From NCBI RefSeq assembly GCF_029784155.1, contig NC_073692.1, positions 157,199,582 to 157,263,581 of the forward strand: 64,000 nucleotides of DNA. The letters run 5' to 3'. The DNA comes from Uranotaenia lowii. Lineage: Eukaryota > Arthropoda > Insecta > Diptera > Culicidae. A program made the position numbers and the translations under genes. The notes below the pieces were generated by a model, which saw only the letters and a program-made list of their open reading frames with translations, was not told the origin of the DNA and made no database searches. This document shows, piece after piece, positions 11,751-22,819 of this stretch (positions are counted from its first letter, which is position 1; the number at the start of each line of letters is the position of its first letter).

Positions 11751-12526
11751 GATTTCCGAGTTCTAAAAATTCTGCCAAGCAACCTAGACCAGGTAGAGGA
11801 CATCAAACAAATTGGCAACGAATACTTCTTCAAGAAGGACATCGAAGTTGTGGACGACGCGGAAAACGAAATCGCATCCGACATAAAAAGCAACGCAACG
11901 AACAACCAATTTACAGAAACACTGGACATTGTGGTTCTTCCTCCGCCAACGAAGGACTCCGATGTGTACGACAATGAAGAATTCGAAGATGTTACTCCGG
12001 ACGGGATCGGCACTAGAATAACCACCTCTAACGCTGGTAGATCAAGTCAGTTGCTTCCAAGCACACCAACGACGATTCCGTCCGGAGTTCAAAGCACGCA
12101 TCATTACACTGAAAACCCAAGTTCAAAAACCCCAATTGATGTATCTCCAACATCAAATCTTGAACCAAAGTCGACAATTTCCACCCTTGGGCCACCAACG
12201 TTAACGAGCACTAGAGGTGTTGCCGAAATATATTTGGAAGCCTATCCGGACCTGAAGTCCAACGAAATCGAAGGAGAGGACGGTGAACGGCCGAATAAAA
12301 GCATCGAAGCATCGGCGATCGATGAGAGTAGCTTCAGCTTCAATAACAAAACGTTCCGAAAAATGATGGAAGGAATACACGGCAGCGAAACGGCCGATGG
12401 TCGACAGGAGGAGAACGAGGAGGATGATTCAGAGGACGACGTTGAGGAAGAAGACGACTATGACGAAGAAGATGAGGAGGACGGCTATCCTGACGGTGAA
12501 AGGCGTGGCCATAAAAAGTATATCAG
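11751..12526 (+). CDS. CUB/sushi protein, exon with propeptide-like N-terminus and acidic linker
   Basis: This 776-nt exon runs from a TACATTACAG acceptor to an AG|GTAAGT donor and is open throughout, in phase 0 at its start and phase 2 at its end. The first 35 or so residues (FRVLKILPSNLDQVEDIKQI and following), together with a later LDIVVLPP, resemble the activation peptide of M14 carboxypeptidases (beta strand, Q-x-x-x-L helix, then a VDILVPP-like strand). The middle is rich in Ser, Thr and Pro and should be O-glycosylated or disordered. The last 40 residues are a Glu/Asp run. There is no signal peptide in this exon, so at least one upstream exon is missing. It joins the exon at 21622 in frame, creating an AGT codon. 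Without that join the frame stops at 12530. Confidence 0.75.
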
Positions 12527-14588
12527 GTAAGTTTTGTGAATTGAAAACTATTCTAATGTCACCTTCATAAGAGAAACGACTTCATCGTTCTCTTTTCTTA
12601 CCTCAAACAAATTTCCTCTTCAAGAAGCTCAGAGCTTCTAACAACTTGGTAGTCTGAAGAAGTAAGGGTTGTAGCTACCAGCGAGATGTTTACGATCGAG
12701 TATCGCGTTTACTTTCCCGGTCGTGTATGATGTTATAGCACAGGTTATAGAGATAGAAGGAATGGTAGCCGAAGAGGTTCGGCCGTCAATGGCCTGGGTA
12801 AATTCCTGGGCCGATGTAAAGACTTGACGATTTCTCTATGCGGTCAAAGGGCTTTCCCTGTCGAACTCTTTTCGTGTTAACACTTTAGCCCTGCTCTCTT
12901 TGATTTGTAATCATGCGTGCCAATTACCATTGAAACACAAATTCCTCAGCTTTAGCTAAATGCTCAGCTCTGAAACAGAAATTGAAATAAAATATTAACA
13001 TAGTTTTACTGTACCGTGTAAATTCCTAAGAACCGTGTAAAAGTGTGATAATTGCAGAAAGCCGTGTAAAAACCATGCTAATTCCGAAATCAATTAAAAT
13101 TTCAAACTTGGGACAATCTTACCCCTGAGACCTGACACATGAGATCTAATAACTGAGACCTGATACTTGAGACCTTAAACCTAAGACATGAGACCTGAAT
13201 CGTGAGACGAGACATGAGCAAGATTTAAAAAATAAGACATGGAACATGGGACTTAAGAACTGAGACAGGAGACGTAAGAAGCGTGAAATAAGCCGTGAAA
13301 ATTGAGACGTGAAAAAAATTACTTATATATGCTCCAGATGTGAGACGTAAAAAGTGAAACGTGGGAAGTTAGAAGTGTACTGACGTTTACGCCATCTTTT
13401 TTCAGCAAATCCATCGATTGATGAACAACAGTGGCTGCTATTGCTGTAGTAACGTTCTATATCTTTGTAGTTCAAATAAATGGTGTCTTCAGCCAAGTAG
13501 ATTTGTTTCAGCAATTTTTCAGCAATTTGTTCTTCTTGTACAGCCAAAATGTTTGTTGGGTGGTACGTGAGACCTGGGACATAAGAGGTGGCACGTGAGA
13601 CCTATTTAATGCCTTGCTTTTCATGTCTGGTTCATGTCTTATTATGCCTCATGAACAATGTATCTTCCCAAGCAACCAAAATTCCCTTAAAAAGGTTCCA
13701 TAGAAGCTTAATCAGCTCTCAGCTTTCTGTCTGAAGAGCATGCTAATCAGCCCAAAATTTAAGTTCTTGAAGCTACTTTGAAATTCGTTTAAGCGGCTGA
13801 AGAAAATGCTATTCAGCCTCTAAGAGAATGTCAAAAAACTCTGACAATCAGATGACAAACTGCTAGCCTGTCGGTCTATCTAAGTTTATCTCATTTTTTT
13901 TTCCTTGTAGGGGAGAGTCCAAGTTTATCTCATTGATTTAATGTTTACTTTTTACAGATTTTATAACAAATAAGCTAGTCATGCTATGAGACTTGACCGC
14001 TACTCTCCAGGTTGCTATGAATTTCACCAGCCTCTCGACCAAACCAGCAATAGTCTCGAGACTAGATATAGAACTGCTTTTTAAGAAGTATTTAAACTTA
14101 ATTTATGAAAAGTTTAAGCACTGATCACACTGACATGACACTTAAAACAAAATTTCGTTCAAATTTTGTCTAAAAGCCTCCTGCCGTCGACATTGCGCGG
14201 CAGCAAAATTCAACTCAATAGCATGGACTCCAACCTATTCAGTCCGTTCGAGTAGCCTGAACTGATCGATATTTATCAATTTTTTTTTTTACAAGTAGTT
14301 TTATTAAGGCATTTACCTCATAAAGTTTTTTTGTGCCGAGTATTCATTTACACTTTTGTGTGGTGTTAGTAAGAGGGGGGCCGTAATCGTCGCGGCTACT
14401 CAACTGTTAGTTAATTTAACTAGAGGAAAGGAAGGAGGATATTTATCAAATGTCTGGTTTAATTTTCCAGCCGGGCTACAACATCGATCGAAGCGCCTCA
14501 AGTATCGACATTGCTCGTTAATTTTTCGAGCAGCCAAAAATCGAAATCGAGTGTCCAGTCAGTGCGGTCAGTGGTTTAAGGTCATGAG
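12527..14588. other. Intron of the CUB/sushi gene, left part
   Basis: This holds dispersed repeat remains. Around 12760-12860 is a GC-richer block (GGTTCGGCCGTCAATGGCCT) that looks like a fragment of a moderately repeated element. Around 13670-13860 is another block with a repeated GCTAATCAGCC-like word. A poly-T followed by a GC-richer block at 14280-14590 resembles the 3' part of a dispersed element. No coding evidence. Confidence 0.4.
13010..13400 (-). repeat. GAGACMTGA heptamer array with CCGTGTAAA flank (locus a)
   Basis: About 13125-13400 is a drifted array of the complement of TCTCATG/TCTCAGG (for example GAGACCTGA, ACATGAGA). It is preceded at 13012-13080 by CCGTGTAAA words and CCATGCTAATTCCG. 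The same partnership of heptamer array and CGTGTAAA/AATTAGCATGG flank occurs at 48.6-49.6 kb and 50.2-50.9 kb. Confidence 0.6.
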
Positions 14589-14590
14589 TA

Positions 14591-15477
14591 CACTCAAAAT
14601 AATCTGCACATAGCTGCTACGTAAAAAACTACATAATATTTATCCAATTGATTTTCACGTAATTTATACGGATAAAATAAGTAAGGAATTTTTGCTTTGT
14701 GAACATCACGTGCAACTGACGTGAATTTTTAGTAAGTTTAATGTGATGATGAAAGCTACGTGAAAAGTGTTTGATATATAAATGATATTTGGATCTAATC
14801 TATTATTTTTTTAAATTCGTTTTTACTTTCGTTATTCAAAAAATGAAAATAAATTCATTGTAATCGCAAATAAAATTTATTTTTATTATCCTTACTGTTC
14901 ACATCGTCACACCACTTTCACTATCATTAGTAGTTTTAATGAAAACTTAACTCCGGGACGTTTTACCGGCGAGTTTGTTGTTGAATCCTGTAAAAGTTTA
15001 AGGTAATTAATGTCTAATACATATAAGATTATCAAATTGATAAATAGTTTACCTGGTTAGGATCAGTGAATCATTTCCTTTTGCCATCAATGAACACTAG
15101 AGTGCCCCAAATGGCCCGACTTTTGAAAAGTTATGTGCTGCAGGCTAAAATTCATCCTAGGCCTAGTGCAAGATCTCATGCCAAATTTGGGCCAGATCGA
15201 ATCACGGGAAGGGGTCGCTCAACGAGCCTAAAGTTTGTATGGGATTTTGAGACAATTTGTTCGGGAGACACATGAAAAACCGGTATTTCACGCTTCACTA
15301 CACGCTTGAGAAAAATGCAAAAAAATGATTTCTACCATCCACTTAGACTTTATTCATGTGTCAGTTATATGGAAGTACAGTATCTACTACAAAGCAAACG
15401 TAGAATCGATGTGCTGCATCTAAAGCTCAGTTTACGTGAAAAATCCCGTATATTTAATTTCTAAATTATTTTGCGTG
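14591..15477. mobile_element. TA-flanked MITE (887 bp)
   Basis: The left end CACTCAAAATAATC and the right end, reverse-complemented CACGCAAAATAATT, are flanked by TA (14589-14590 and 15478-15479). This fits a Tc1/mariner-type non-autonomous element. ACGTGAA and TTCACGT words recur inside both arms (14650-14770, 15430-15440). A GC-richer block at about 15100-15290 looks like an inserted fragment of another dispersed element. No transposase. Confidence 0.6.
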
Positions 15478-15479
15478 TA

Positions 15480-16925
15480 AGCCTATTAATTGAAATTAAG
15501 AAGTCGATGAATCAACTTTTTTTTTCTATTTTGAAGGTTTTTTCTACATTAAATAAATAACAACAAAATTCATCATAACAATTTTATTAAATTAATCATT
15601 TTCAAACATTTACACACAATAAACACATACACAGGACACTCCTCAACAATTCCAAATAGCCGGGACCGCATTTGGTTTTCTTTTTGAACCGGATTTGGCC
15701 AAAACAGCGCTCGTTTTCGAAATTCCCCGGGTAGGAGGAACGCTTTGTTGAAGTTGACGATCAGCTGTGTATTGTCTGGAAAGTGTCTCTCAAACTCCTT
15801 TTGTCAATTGTGCCGGAATCGATGAACTGCGCCAATCGTCCAGGAATATTGTTCCTCTTTTTTAAGGCACCATTTGCATCGATTATGGTATTTATATATT
15901 TAGTTGTAAAATTGCGTAGCGTGAGTGAAAACTATTTATTCGTTTTTGCTTCGTTTTCGTTTATTGATTTTTGTTTTTCTGCTGATGTAAACAATCAACA
16001 TAAGTTTTGGCAGAAATATTTGACATGTCGCTAGAAAGTTCCAAATAAGTTCTTCACAATACCTAGAAGGATCTTGGATGGTTCATCAGGGTGTGATTAG
16101 CGATCGCAACCGACCTTCTTTAAAGAAGTTTCATTAAAAGCGCTTAGAAGTGCCGTTATCGATATTTCAACCTTTCAAAAGGCGATGGAATTTCCTGAAT
16201 AACTTTTACGCGACATAAGTCACCTGAACTTCCCGTAAAACATTTTTTCAGCGAATATGAACTTCGGAGTTCCATCTTTCAGAAAGAACGCGACTTTTGG
16301 TTGCTTGGGATGTTTCATGCCTCTGGTCTCATATCTCAAGTCTTAAGGTTCAGGTATTATGTCCCAAGTCTCATGTCTCAAGTCTCACTTATCATGTCTC
16401 AGGTTCCAGGTATTATATCTCAAATCTCAAGTCTCACGTCTTAGGTTTTAAAGCATATCTTGGCATTTCATATCTCATGTCTCAGTTCTCTAGGCGTATG
16501 TCTCAAGTCTCACGTCTCATGGCAAGGTATCAAAACCTCCGTGTATTCTATTCGAAGAATAGAACCATCAAATAAAACCCATAATTTTATTTGATGTTTG
16601 GCAGACACTTTTTTCCATCCATCGTTCAATTTGCAGAAGCGTTAAAGATTGAAATTTCAGGTTTTCCTACATAAAATTTTTATTTATTAAAGATATTCCA
16701 GAAAAAAATATCCAAACCATTGAAAAAACTGTTGATCCGAACGCGTGTTGTCGTTTTATAAAATTTGCTCACATTTTTTTTTAGTACCAAATACTACATT
16801 TGGCCCATTGCGGAAAAACGTAACGCCCCGGTATATTGGGTTACAATTACCCCCAAAAAAGGGTCGCAAGCCGCATGCGTGCAGATTCTCCGTGAAATCG
16901 TAACGCTGTCAAAAGTGCGCGGCTG
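15480..16925. other. Intronic DNA with unassigned repeat fragments
   Basis: At 15650-15900 the minus strand has an open stretch (NGALKKRNNIPGRLAQFI and CGPGYLELL, separated by a stop) that could be a decayed transposase fragment; I do not recognise the family. At 16300-16530 is a short plus-strand TCTCATG/TCTCAAG heptamer array. The rest is AT-rich. Confidence 0.4.
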
Positions 16926-16927
16926 TG

Positions 16928-17786
16928 CGTGTGTGTCAAGGAATATTAAAAGAAGGTAGTGCCGAGAGCCATATTGGATTTTTTTCGTGACGTCACTGTT
17001 GCCAAGCTGTCGCAGGTTTATACTGGTAAAACTCAAATTTCAAAGTTAAACACATTAAAGAACTAAATTAAAATCCAATTTGATTCGGATTATGTTGTAA
17101 GGCCACTAGTTGATTGTGCTATGAGGTTTCTTTGTGTTTAATAGACTGCAGTGTGTATTATTCTTGAATTTGTTATTGAATGTACAGTCATGCTCTATGT
17201 GAAACGAGCAAAAATAATAATTTTCCCCTTTCAAAAGGTCTGATTGGTTGCTTATGGTAGTGCACCTCATCGTCATGATTTGAATCTAACATGGTGTACC
17301 AAATGAATTTCTAGTTTAGAACAACTAACCCCAATAAAACCATTGCAACTTTGGTTTACTTCCTTACTTGGCTTAATTCCAATAAAAGATTGTGTTTGGA
17401 TTCGAAAAATACAGTTTTTGGTTATTTCATTTTATCAACAATTCAAGCCTAACTGATTTAAACATTTATAAGCAAAATTTTGAACTAATTATCAAGTTTT
17501 GTCAATTTGAGTTAGGATGCCTAAGCAACTGCAATCGTCTGAATTAAAGCAAAACAACTTCTACATTCAACTTTTTTAGTATCAGTCTTGAAGAACACTA
17601 ATATTTCTAGAATTGTGTGAATCAAAAGTTGAAAAAATCTTCAATTTTTTTTTAATTGCTAACAAAAAAGGAAAAATTTCCATATAAATTCATAGACTAT
17701 TGGCAACAGTGACGTCACAGGCGGTACTAATACTAAAGCAAGGCTGCCTCGGCACTACCTCCTTTAAATATTCCTTGCGTGTGTGT
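16928..17786. repeat. Large imperfect inverted repeat ending in the Cdv3 upstream region
   Basis: The left arm (about 16928-17005) and the right arm (about 17700-17786) are inverted copies about 80-87 bp long around a 0.7-kb loop. Matching words are TTGGCAACAGTGACGTCAC, GGTAGTGCCGAG, CAAGGAATATT and a GTGTGTG run. The right arm lies just upstream of the presumed Cdv3 start site. It may be a MITE with the arms as TIRs, or an inverted duplication of promoter DNA. No TSD was identified. Confidence 0.7.
17710..17717. promoter_or_regulatory. Consensus CRE (TGACGTCA) upstream of Cdv3
   Basis: The perfect 8-bp palindrome TGACGTCA, the binding site of CREB/ATF-type bZIP factors, lies about 115 bp upstream of the presumed Cdv3 start. 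The same octamer is in the inverted arm at 16988-16995. Function is inferred from the motif only. Confidence 0.4.
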
Positions 17787-17824
17787 AAATTTTTCGTTGC
17801 CCCTTTTTGCTGCTGCTGGCCGTG

Positions 17825-17838
17825 TCAGTTCAGTCAGT
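17825..17838 (+). promoter_or_regulatory. Probable initiator of Cdv3
   Basis: TCAGTTCAGTCAGT contains the arthropod initiator core TCAGT more than once, about 85-95 bp upstream of the Cdv3 ATG. No TATA box is evident, so this looks like an initiator-type promoter. The exact start is not determined. Confidence 0.35.
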
Positions 17839-17919
17839 CGCAGAGAATTTCATACAGGCCTGGTACAGAGAGAAAGAAGACACTTGCCACCACGTTGTTG
17901 TTAAGCTGCTCTGGTAATA

Positions 17920-18304
17920 ATGGCCGATTTAGATGATTTCTTCGCTAAAAAGGACCGCAAAAAGGGTAAGACGGTGAAAAAGTTTACCACGGCCGAGGAA
18001 CTGGCCAAGAAGATCGAAGACACGGCGAAGAAAGCGGATGCCAAGAGGAAGCCAACCATTCTCGGGGGAGCTGGTGCCGATGGAACTGCAGCTGCTACGG
18101 CTGCTTCTGCTGCCGGAGGTGATGGAACCGGTGCCGTCGATCCTCCGGTGGCCAGCAAACCGGTCGAACCGGTGGTCGAGGAAGAGTGGAAGGAATTCGA
18201 GGAGGAACGCAAGGATTACAGTGGACTGAAGTTGGCCCAGCTAAATATTTTGAACCAGGACAGTAGAGAAAATGCTTCGGGTGAGGACGGAAACGAAATG
18301 GGAG
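17920..18304 (+). CDS. Cdv3: CDV3 homologue, exon 1
   Basis: The protein starts MADLDDFFAKKDRKKGK, the hallmark N-terminus of the CDV3 family, a conserved eukaryotic protein of unsettled function first noted in carnitine-deficient mice. A lysine-rich helix follows, then an Ala/Gly-rich linker (residues about 50-75) and EEEWKEFEEERKDYSGLKL, also characteristic of CDV3. The ATG follows TCTGGTAATA and is the first in the transcript after the presumed initiator. The donor is ATGGGAG|GTAAGT. Exons 1 and 2 total 759 nt, exactly 253 codons with the stop. A retained-intron product would end at 18408 after about 34 unrelated residues. No signal peptide; expected cytoplasmic. Confidence 0.93.
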
Positions 18305-20083
18305 GTAAGTATCTGGGGCGGGTGCGGGTAGCTGAGTTTCTAGAAGACAGACTGCTGGTTGGCACCAGGAGCAGGGATTTTCTATTCGGATTTAATTTAT
18401 TGCTATGATAACGCAGAAAATCGCGAGCTAGGAAGATTATCATTGATTGAATGTAAACAAACAATAGGATACTTTCGTTCATATTACAAACCCTCAGAAA
18501 ATTGATGGATTTTTATCGGTTTGACGAACAGAGTAAATCCCAATGTCCTTTGTTTCATTTTAAATCATGTGTTTACATTTAGTTTTTCCAAGAACGGAAA
18601 CATTTTGTTAGGTTGTTGTTGTTGTTGTTGTTGCAACAACTAACTTTAAAAAAAACCGTTTTTGGACGCAAAAATCAAAACTTATCAAAACTGAATTTCA
18701 GCTTTAAGTCTAATTTTGATTAATGTAGTCAATCATTATGCAAAGTTGGGAACATAATCTTCACAAAATCAGTAAATGTTGTTTATAATAGAAATTAGAG
18801 TATGTGAAAAACCTTACATTAGAGAAACCAGTAGATTCTTTCAAAAAAGATTAGAACAATATTAAAATTATGTTTAAAACAACAAAACTACACTTGCACA
18901 GCAACGCGTACGGCTAGATTTAAACATTAGCACTCCAAGTTAGCAAAATCAGCTGTTGAATTCTTTGCACTTTGAAAAAAAATAAACTTTGTTGTCTTGT
19001 GCAATTAATTCTAATAAAATGGAAAATTAAATATAAAAAATATGATTTAAGGTTCTCTAAAAAGGTGCGAAAAGCCAGAACAAAGTAGCATAAACTCAAA
19101 CAAAATTTAAGCTGTTTTTCACAACAGGACAGGATTTGCTTCGACAATTCGACCTGCTAAAATAAACAATAATCAAAGTTTTTATTTGCGTTTATGTTGT
19201 ACTTGTCAGCATCCGCCAGAAAAATCGAAAGTAAAAGATATCTTTTAATTTAGGGATAAGTTCAAGAGCTTCGCATTCATAAGTAGCATGTTTTTCGTAA
19301 AAATGCTTAAACCAAAACCTTAAGTTTTTTTTTGTTTTTGTTTTCAATATTACTCTTAGAAATGACTTATGACTTATCCAACAACATTTGAAAAATAAAA
19401 ATAATTGTTATAGGTAGTATAAATTGAAGAAACTTGCTTTACCGAAACAAAAAGAAATATTCGGTGAGCCGAAACATTCATACATTTTGGGCACAAACTC
19501 ATATTTTATTAAAGTTTTTATTGAAAGATGGATAAGAGCGATTTTTGAAACGTAATCTAAAAAAATGAGGAATAGACTAATGCCATTGATATTCAATATT
19601 GCGGGTTCAAGTCCCGTTGGTTAGCCGTTGTATCTTTTTCAAAAAATCATTGAATCTCACGTTTTCTTTTACACTTTCCATCACCTTTGTAAAATTTGAA
19701 TTCGTTCTATTTTTTTAATCATATGTGAATGTGATAATCATCTTTATCCACCGAAAGATTCGTTTCTAGTCATGAGCGCTTCAGATCCTTACTTGCAACG
19801 GAATAAGTATTATTAGTCTATTGTTTAGGAAAACAACCAAAACCAAATAAGAACAACCTCTTGAGTCTCGAATCAAGAGGCTAGAAGTTTCTTCAAATCT
19901 TTGTAAAAAAGTATCTTGCGGCAAAAAGTCACATGTCACGTGTATCTCCGTAGCTGTTAGAAAGTTGTTGAGACCGCAAATAAAATTTCGGATCGATATC
20001 CTTAAGCGTCTTTTGCCAACCAGCACATGTGTACGTGGCGTTCCCCCATATATTAAAACTAATCCCCCTATGCGTAAACACAG
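18305..20083 (+). other. Cdv3 intron
   Basis: This is a 1779-bp GT-AG intron (donor GTAAGT, acceptor ACACAG). It holds a short GTTGTTGTTGTTGTTG tract at about 18610 that can fold on CAACAAC, and a SINE-like fragment at 19596-19690. Nothing else is recognised. Confidence 0.8.
19596..19690 (+). repeat. tRNA-type SINE fragment in the Cdv3 intron
   Basis: A box B-like GGGTTCAAGTCCCG at 19602-19615 is followed by AGCCGTTGTATCTTT. The same pairing of box B plus GCCGTTGTATCTTT occurs at 47234-47267, which marks a shared family. The box A half is not seen. Confidence 0.45.
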
Positions 20084-20457
20084 GTGGCAACGATGGCGAA
20101 AGTGGCGGTGGCAGTGGGGATAAAACTGGTGCCGGGGCCTGGAAAAAACTGGACAGCTCAGCGTCAGGAGATCGGCAACAGCACGAACAGCAACAACAGC
20201 CTCGCCCCGGCTCCAGCATCCACATGGGACTGGGCCTGGGACTGCGCAATCGACCGACCAAGAAGACCGCCCCAGATCTGAAGAACGAAGAGTTCTTCCC
20301 CACACTCGGTACCGAGGTGCCGGATCCGAAGATCAAGAAGGATACCACCTTCGAAGAAGTGAAACACGGTGGCCGAGTCCGGCAGTCGGATCTGCCGTCG
20401 GCTGCTCCGCTGTCTGTAGGTAATCGATTTACCTCCCTGAGCAATGACGCCAGCTAG
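20084..20457 (+). CDS. Cdv3: CDV3 homologue, exon 2 (C-terminal half)
   Basis: The exon begins after ACACAG at 20083 and completes a GGT codon with the last G of exon 1. It encodes a Gly/Ser-rich stretch with a GAWKK motif, a poly-Gln/Arg-Pro linker, and the C-terminal block LKNEEFFPTLGTEVPD, the conserved hydrophobic-acidic patch of CDV3 proteins. It stops with TAG at 20455-20457. The total protein is 252 residues, in the usual CDV3 range. GC content is well above the surrounding intron, as expected of an old coding exon. Confidence 0.93.
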
Positions 20458-21621
20458 AGACTTCCGCCTCAGGGGGGCCACCACAAAACCATTCTGATTA
20501 TTAGAATTTCACACTCTTGCATCATCGACTGGTCGTTGAAATTGGCCAATGAAAAAAAAAAAAAAAGAAAATCTTCCTTGCGGCGCGAGCAACAACGATC
20601 CACGTTTAGGCGCTTTCTAGGTTTTGTATTGTTTTTTTTTTACTATTTCTGAAACTAAAAAATATACATATGGCAAATACTACAATTCTGTATTTTGTGC
20701 TCTACACAGACTGCTCATTACTGACTAGGGGAAAATAGACTCTTCTAATTGCAACTCACTGTTATTTAAAACCGTGGCAACTCATGGCAGACGACTGACC
20801 AGGATTAGTGGGCTGTTGGGGAACACGCTTGGACATAGCAAAAACAGAAAAGAAAACATCCAAAGAAATTGGTTTTCTTTATCGAACGCATTTATAGAAG
20901 AGGAGTTTTGCTCTTCATTTTTTCAACTATGATTTGCCAGGCAGACAGCGGGATTGGTTCTAGTTTGTTAGTCCGCGTGGTTTTTTGTTTTGTCCCTCTT
21001 TTCCATAACAGTGTTTTATTATAATTAATCAACAAGATCCATTTGAATATTTGGTTGGTTCGTAATGTATTAAAAATAGAAATGAGAAAACAAAAATAAA
21101 CAACTTATTACAAATCTGTATTAGATTGGCTTGCTTGAAAGAAATCCTACCAAACTTAAAAAACATTTTTTTCTGCATAAATCAAATCTCCTCATAATTA
21201 GATTAAACATGATAATTTAAATAGCAAAAATTTGCGATGCAAATTCTCTAGCTCTATTTCTTCGAACTTTAAGGAACCTTTCTGGAAATGTGATTTTATA
21301 TAGGAAAAATCGACTATTTTATCACCTACCACGTACCTATCTGAAAATGAGGATTACAAGAATTTAAAAAATCAAACAATATCTATTTCGTTACAACTGT
21401 GTAAATAATTTCTTTCTCGTATAGAGTAAAATATTTATGTTAAAAATGAATTTTGGAAGATTTTTGGCTTTAAGTAAACTTAACCTTTATTAGGTAGGTA
21501 AACTTTTTATTAAGAAAATAATATGAATAATGTTTAAGATGATGTTTGTGTTTAATTTATATGCCAAACAGTTTTGAGTAACATGTTAATAATTTATTCA
21601 TTCCACTTGTTCTCGTTTCAG
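20458..21621 (+). other. Cdv3 3' UTR and host-gene intron
   Basis: The 3' UTR must start at 20458. An A-rich stretch with AAACTAAAAAATATACAT lies at 20650-20675, but no perfect AATAAA was fixed as the processing site; an AAATAAAC occurs at about 21093. The end of the stretch is the intron leading to the CUB exon, with a TCTCGTTTCAG acceptor at 21621. Confidence 0.5.
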
Positions 21622-21779
21622 TATTCAGCGCACGCTTCTAAAGCACCCTCTGCGCCAGGGCTTCCTGATGACGCCCGGTTATCCCAAGTACTACATCGGT
21701 GATAGTGTCTGCCGGTGGACACTCTACGCTCAGCGGCACCAAAAAATTAGGTTAACTATACTAGATTTAGCATTGCGGT
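21622..21779 (+). CDS. CUB/sushi protein, CUB exon 1
   Basis: This 158-nt exon (acceptor TTTCAG, donor GTAAGT) is read in the phase set by the exon at 11751. It encodes [19 protein letters not shown], then [29 protein letters not shown](4)-Y-x(3)-C-x-W-x-L is the opening strand set of a CUB domain: the tract before the first conserved Cys, then the hydrophobic I-x-L-x-I-x-D strand. CUB domains are extracellular binding modules of about 110 residues. Confidence 0.88.
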
Positions 21780-21860
21780 GTAAGTATCTTGAGTTGATAT
21801 TTAAAAATGGTTGATCTCAATATTTTAAAATGATTGGTTTTTCTTCTTCAAATTTTCCAG

Positions 21861-21982
21861 TCGATGAACCATGTAGAGATTACGTTGAGATCAGGGATTT
21901 GAACACAAATCAGACCCTGTTTAGCAGTTGCGCCGAGAGCACGCGCCCTATTGTGGTGGTGAGCGCGCAGGAACGTGTGGAA
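21861..21982 (+). CDS. CUB/sushi protein, CUB exon 2
   Basis: This 122-nt exon completes a TTC codon after an 81-bp intron. It encodes DEPCRDYVEIRDLNTNQTLF, then SSCAESTRPIVVVSAQERVE. The motif C-x-x-D-Y-V-E-I-R-D with a following Cys is the core of a CUB domain, and the Asp/Tyr pair is the site that binds calcium in many members. The donor GAA|GTAAGT leaves phase 0. Confidence 0.9.
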
Positions 21983-22097
21983 GTAAGTTAAAGTAGACTC
22001 TAAAAATTATTTCCGAATAACCCTAAGATTTTCTTACGTTCATTCATTAGAAATTGCTTTATTAACAACATACCTTCTTCAATCTTTCTTCAAATAG

Positions 22098-22161
22098 GTC
22101 AACGTGCGAACGACAACTAAAGTGGCCTATCCTAAACGGGGAGTGCTGATACACTATTCAG
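22098..22161 (+). CDS. CUB/sushi protein, CUB exon 3
   Basis: This 64-nt exon encodes VNVRTTTKVAYPKRGVLIHYS, the last two beta strands of the CUB fold (R-G-V-L-I-H-Y, as in F-x-I-x-Y of the family). It ends in phase 1 at TCAG|GTACAT. It joins directly to the sushi exon at 31359, giving YSALGCELP, a normal CUB-to-sushi linker. Confidence 0.85.
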
Positions 22162-22632
22162 GTACATGTTATAAATTCTTGATGTACAAATCATTTCCAA
22201 CTATTTACAATGATTTAAAAAGAAAAAAATCATTAAATCAAGGGTTAATACCTCATAAGAGATGGGACAACGTAAGCGCGATGGATTTTCAGAGCAGGCA
22301 ACTTAATGGCTACATTCCTACTTTTGAAACACCAAGGCTTTATAAACATTTTTCAAACTAATTCTACGATATGCCGTCTCTTGTTCCACAAGTTTGTCAC
22401 TCGGGTAAGCTTATCTTCGAGCTTTGCTGCGCTCCAATAAGACATGAATAGAGCATGGCACATGCTGGAAAGTGCAAGTAATCAGTTAATTCTTCACTTG
22501 AAAGAGTCGCTTTAAAAGATTCTGAAGTAACGTTTGACTCCTGTCTATGACGCCTATAATTCAAAAACAGCATACTTACAGTAAATTTTGATATATTACC
22601 AGTCGATTACCCATCGATTCCATCAACTTCAG
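22162..22632 (+). other. Start of the 9.2-kb intron before the sushi exon
   Basis: AT-rich intronic DNA with no recognisable element. The intron continues to 31358 and contains the repeats listed next. Confidence 0.6.
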
Positions 22633-22745
22633 GTGCTTGACCGATCCAAAGGCTTTGTCAGCGCGTCAGGAATCATTTCTTGGGTACGCAAGTATTCCAA
22701 GCGAACATCTGGTTCATCTCAATATGTTTGGAACGATTAGTATTT
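22633..22745 (-). pseudogene. Decayed copia-type RNase H C-terminus
   Basis: On the minus strand a short segment reads SKHIEMN and, in a shifted frame, IPDALTKPLDRS. K-H-I-E near a following L-T-K-P-L is the usual end of the Ty1/copia RNase H region. At least one frameshift and no upstream frame remain. It has the same orientation as the reverse transcriptase fragments at 24.2 and 26.8 kb and could be part of the same old element. Confidence 0.55.
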
Positions 22746-22819
22746 CGGAACGTACGAACGCGGCTTCACCTGAAGATGAAACTTCTCCTCTTCAACACAC
22801 GCACCGGATTGCAGCTCGA

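Noticed and set aside
17901..18212. A 103-codon minus-strand frame
   Set aside because: It is antisense to Cdv3 exon 1.
19781..20484. Minus-strand frames of 106-174 codons
   Set aside because: They are antisense shadows of Cdv3 exon 2, caused by its high GC content.
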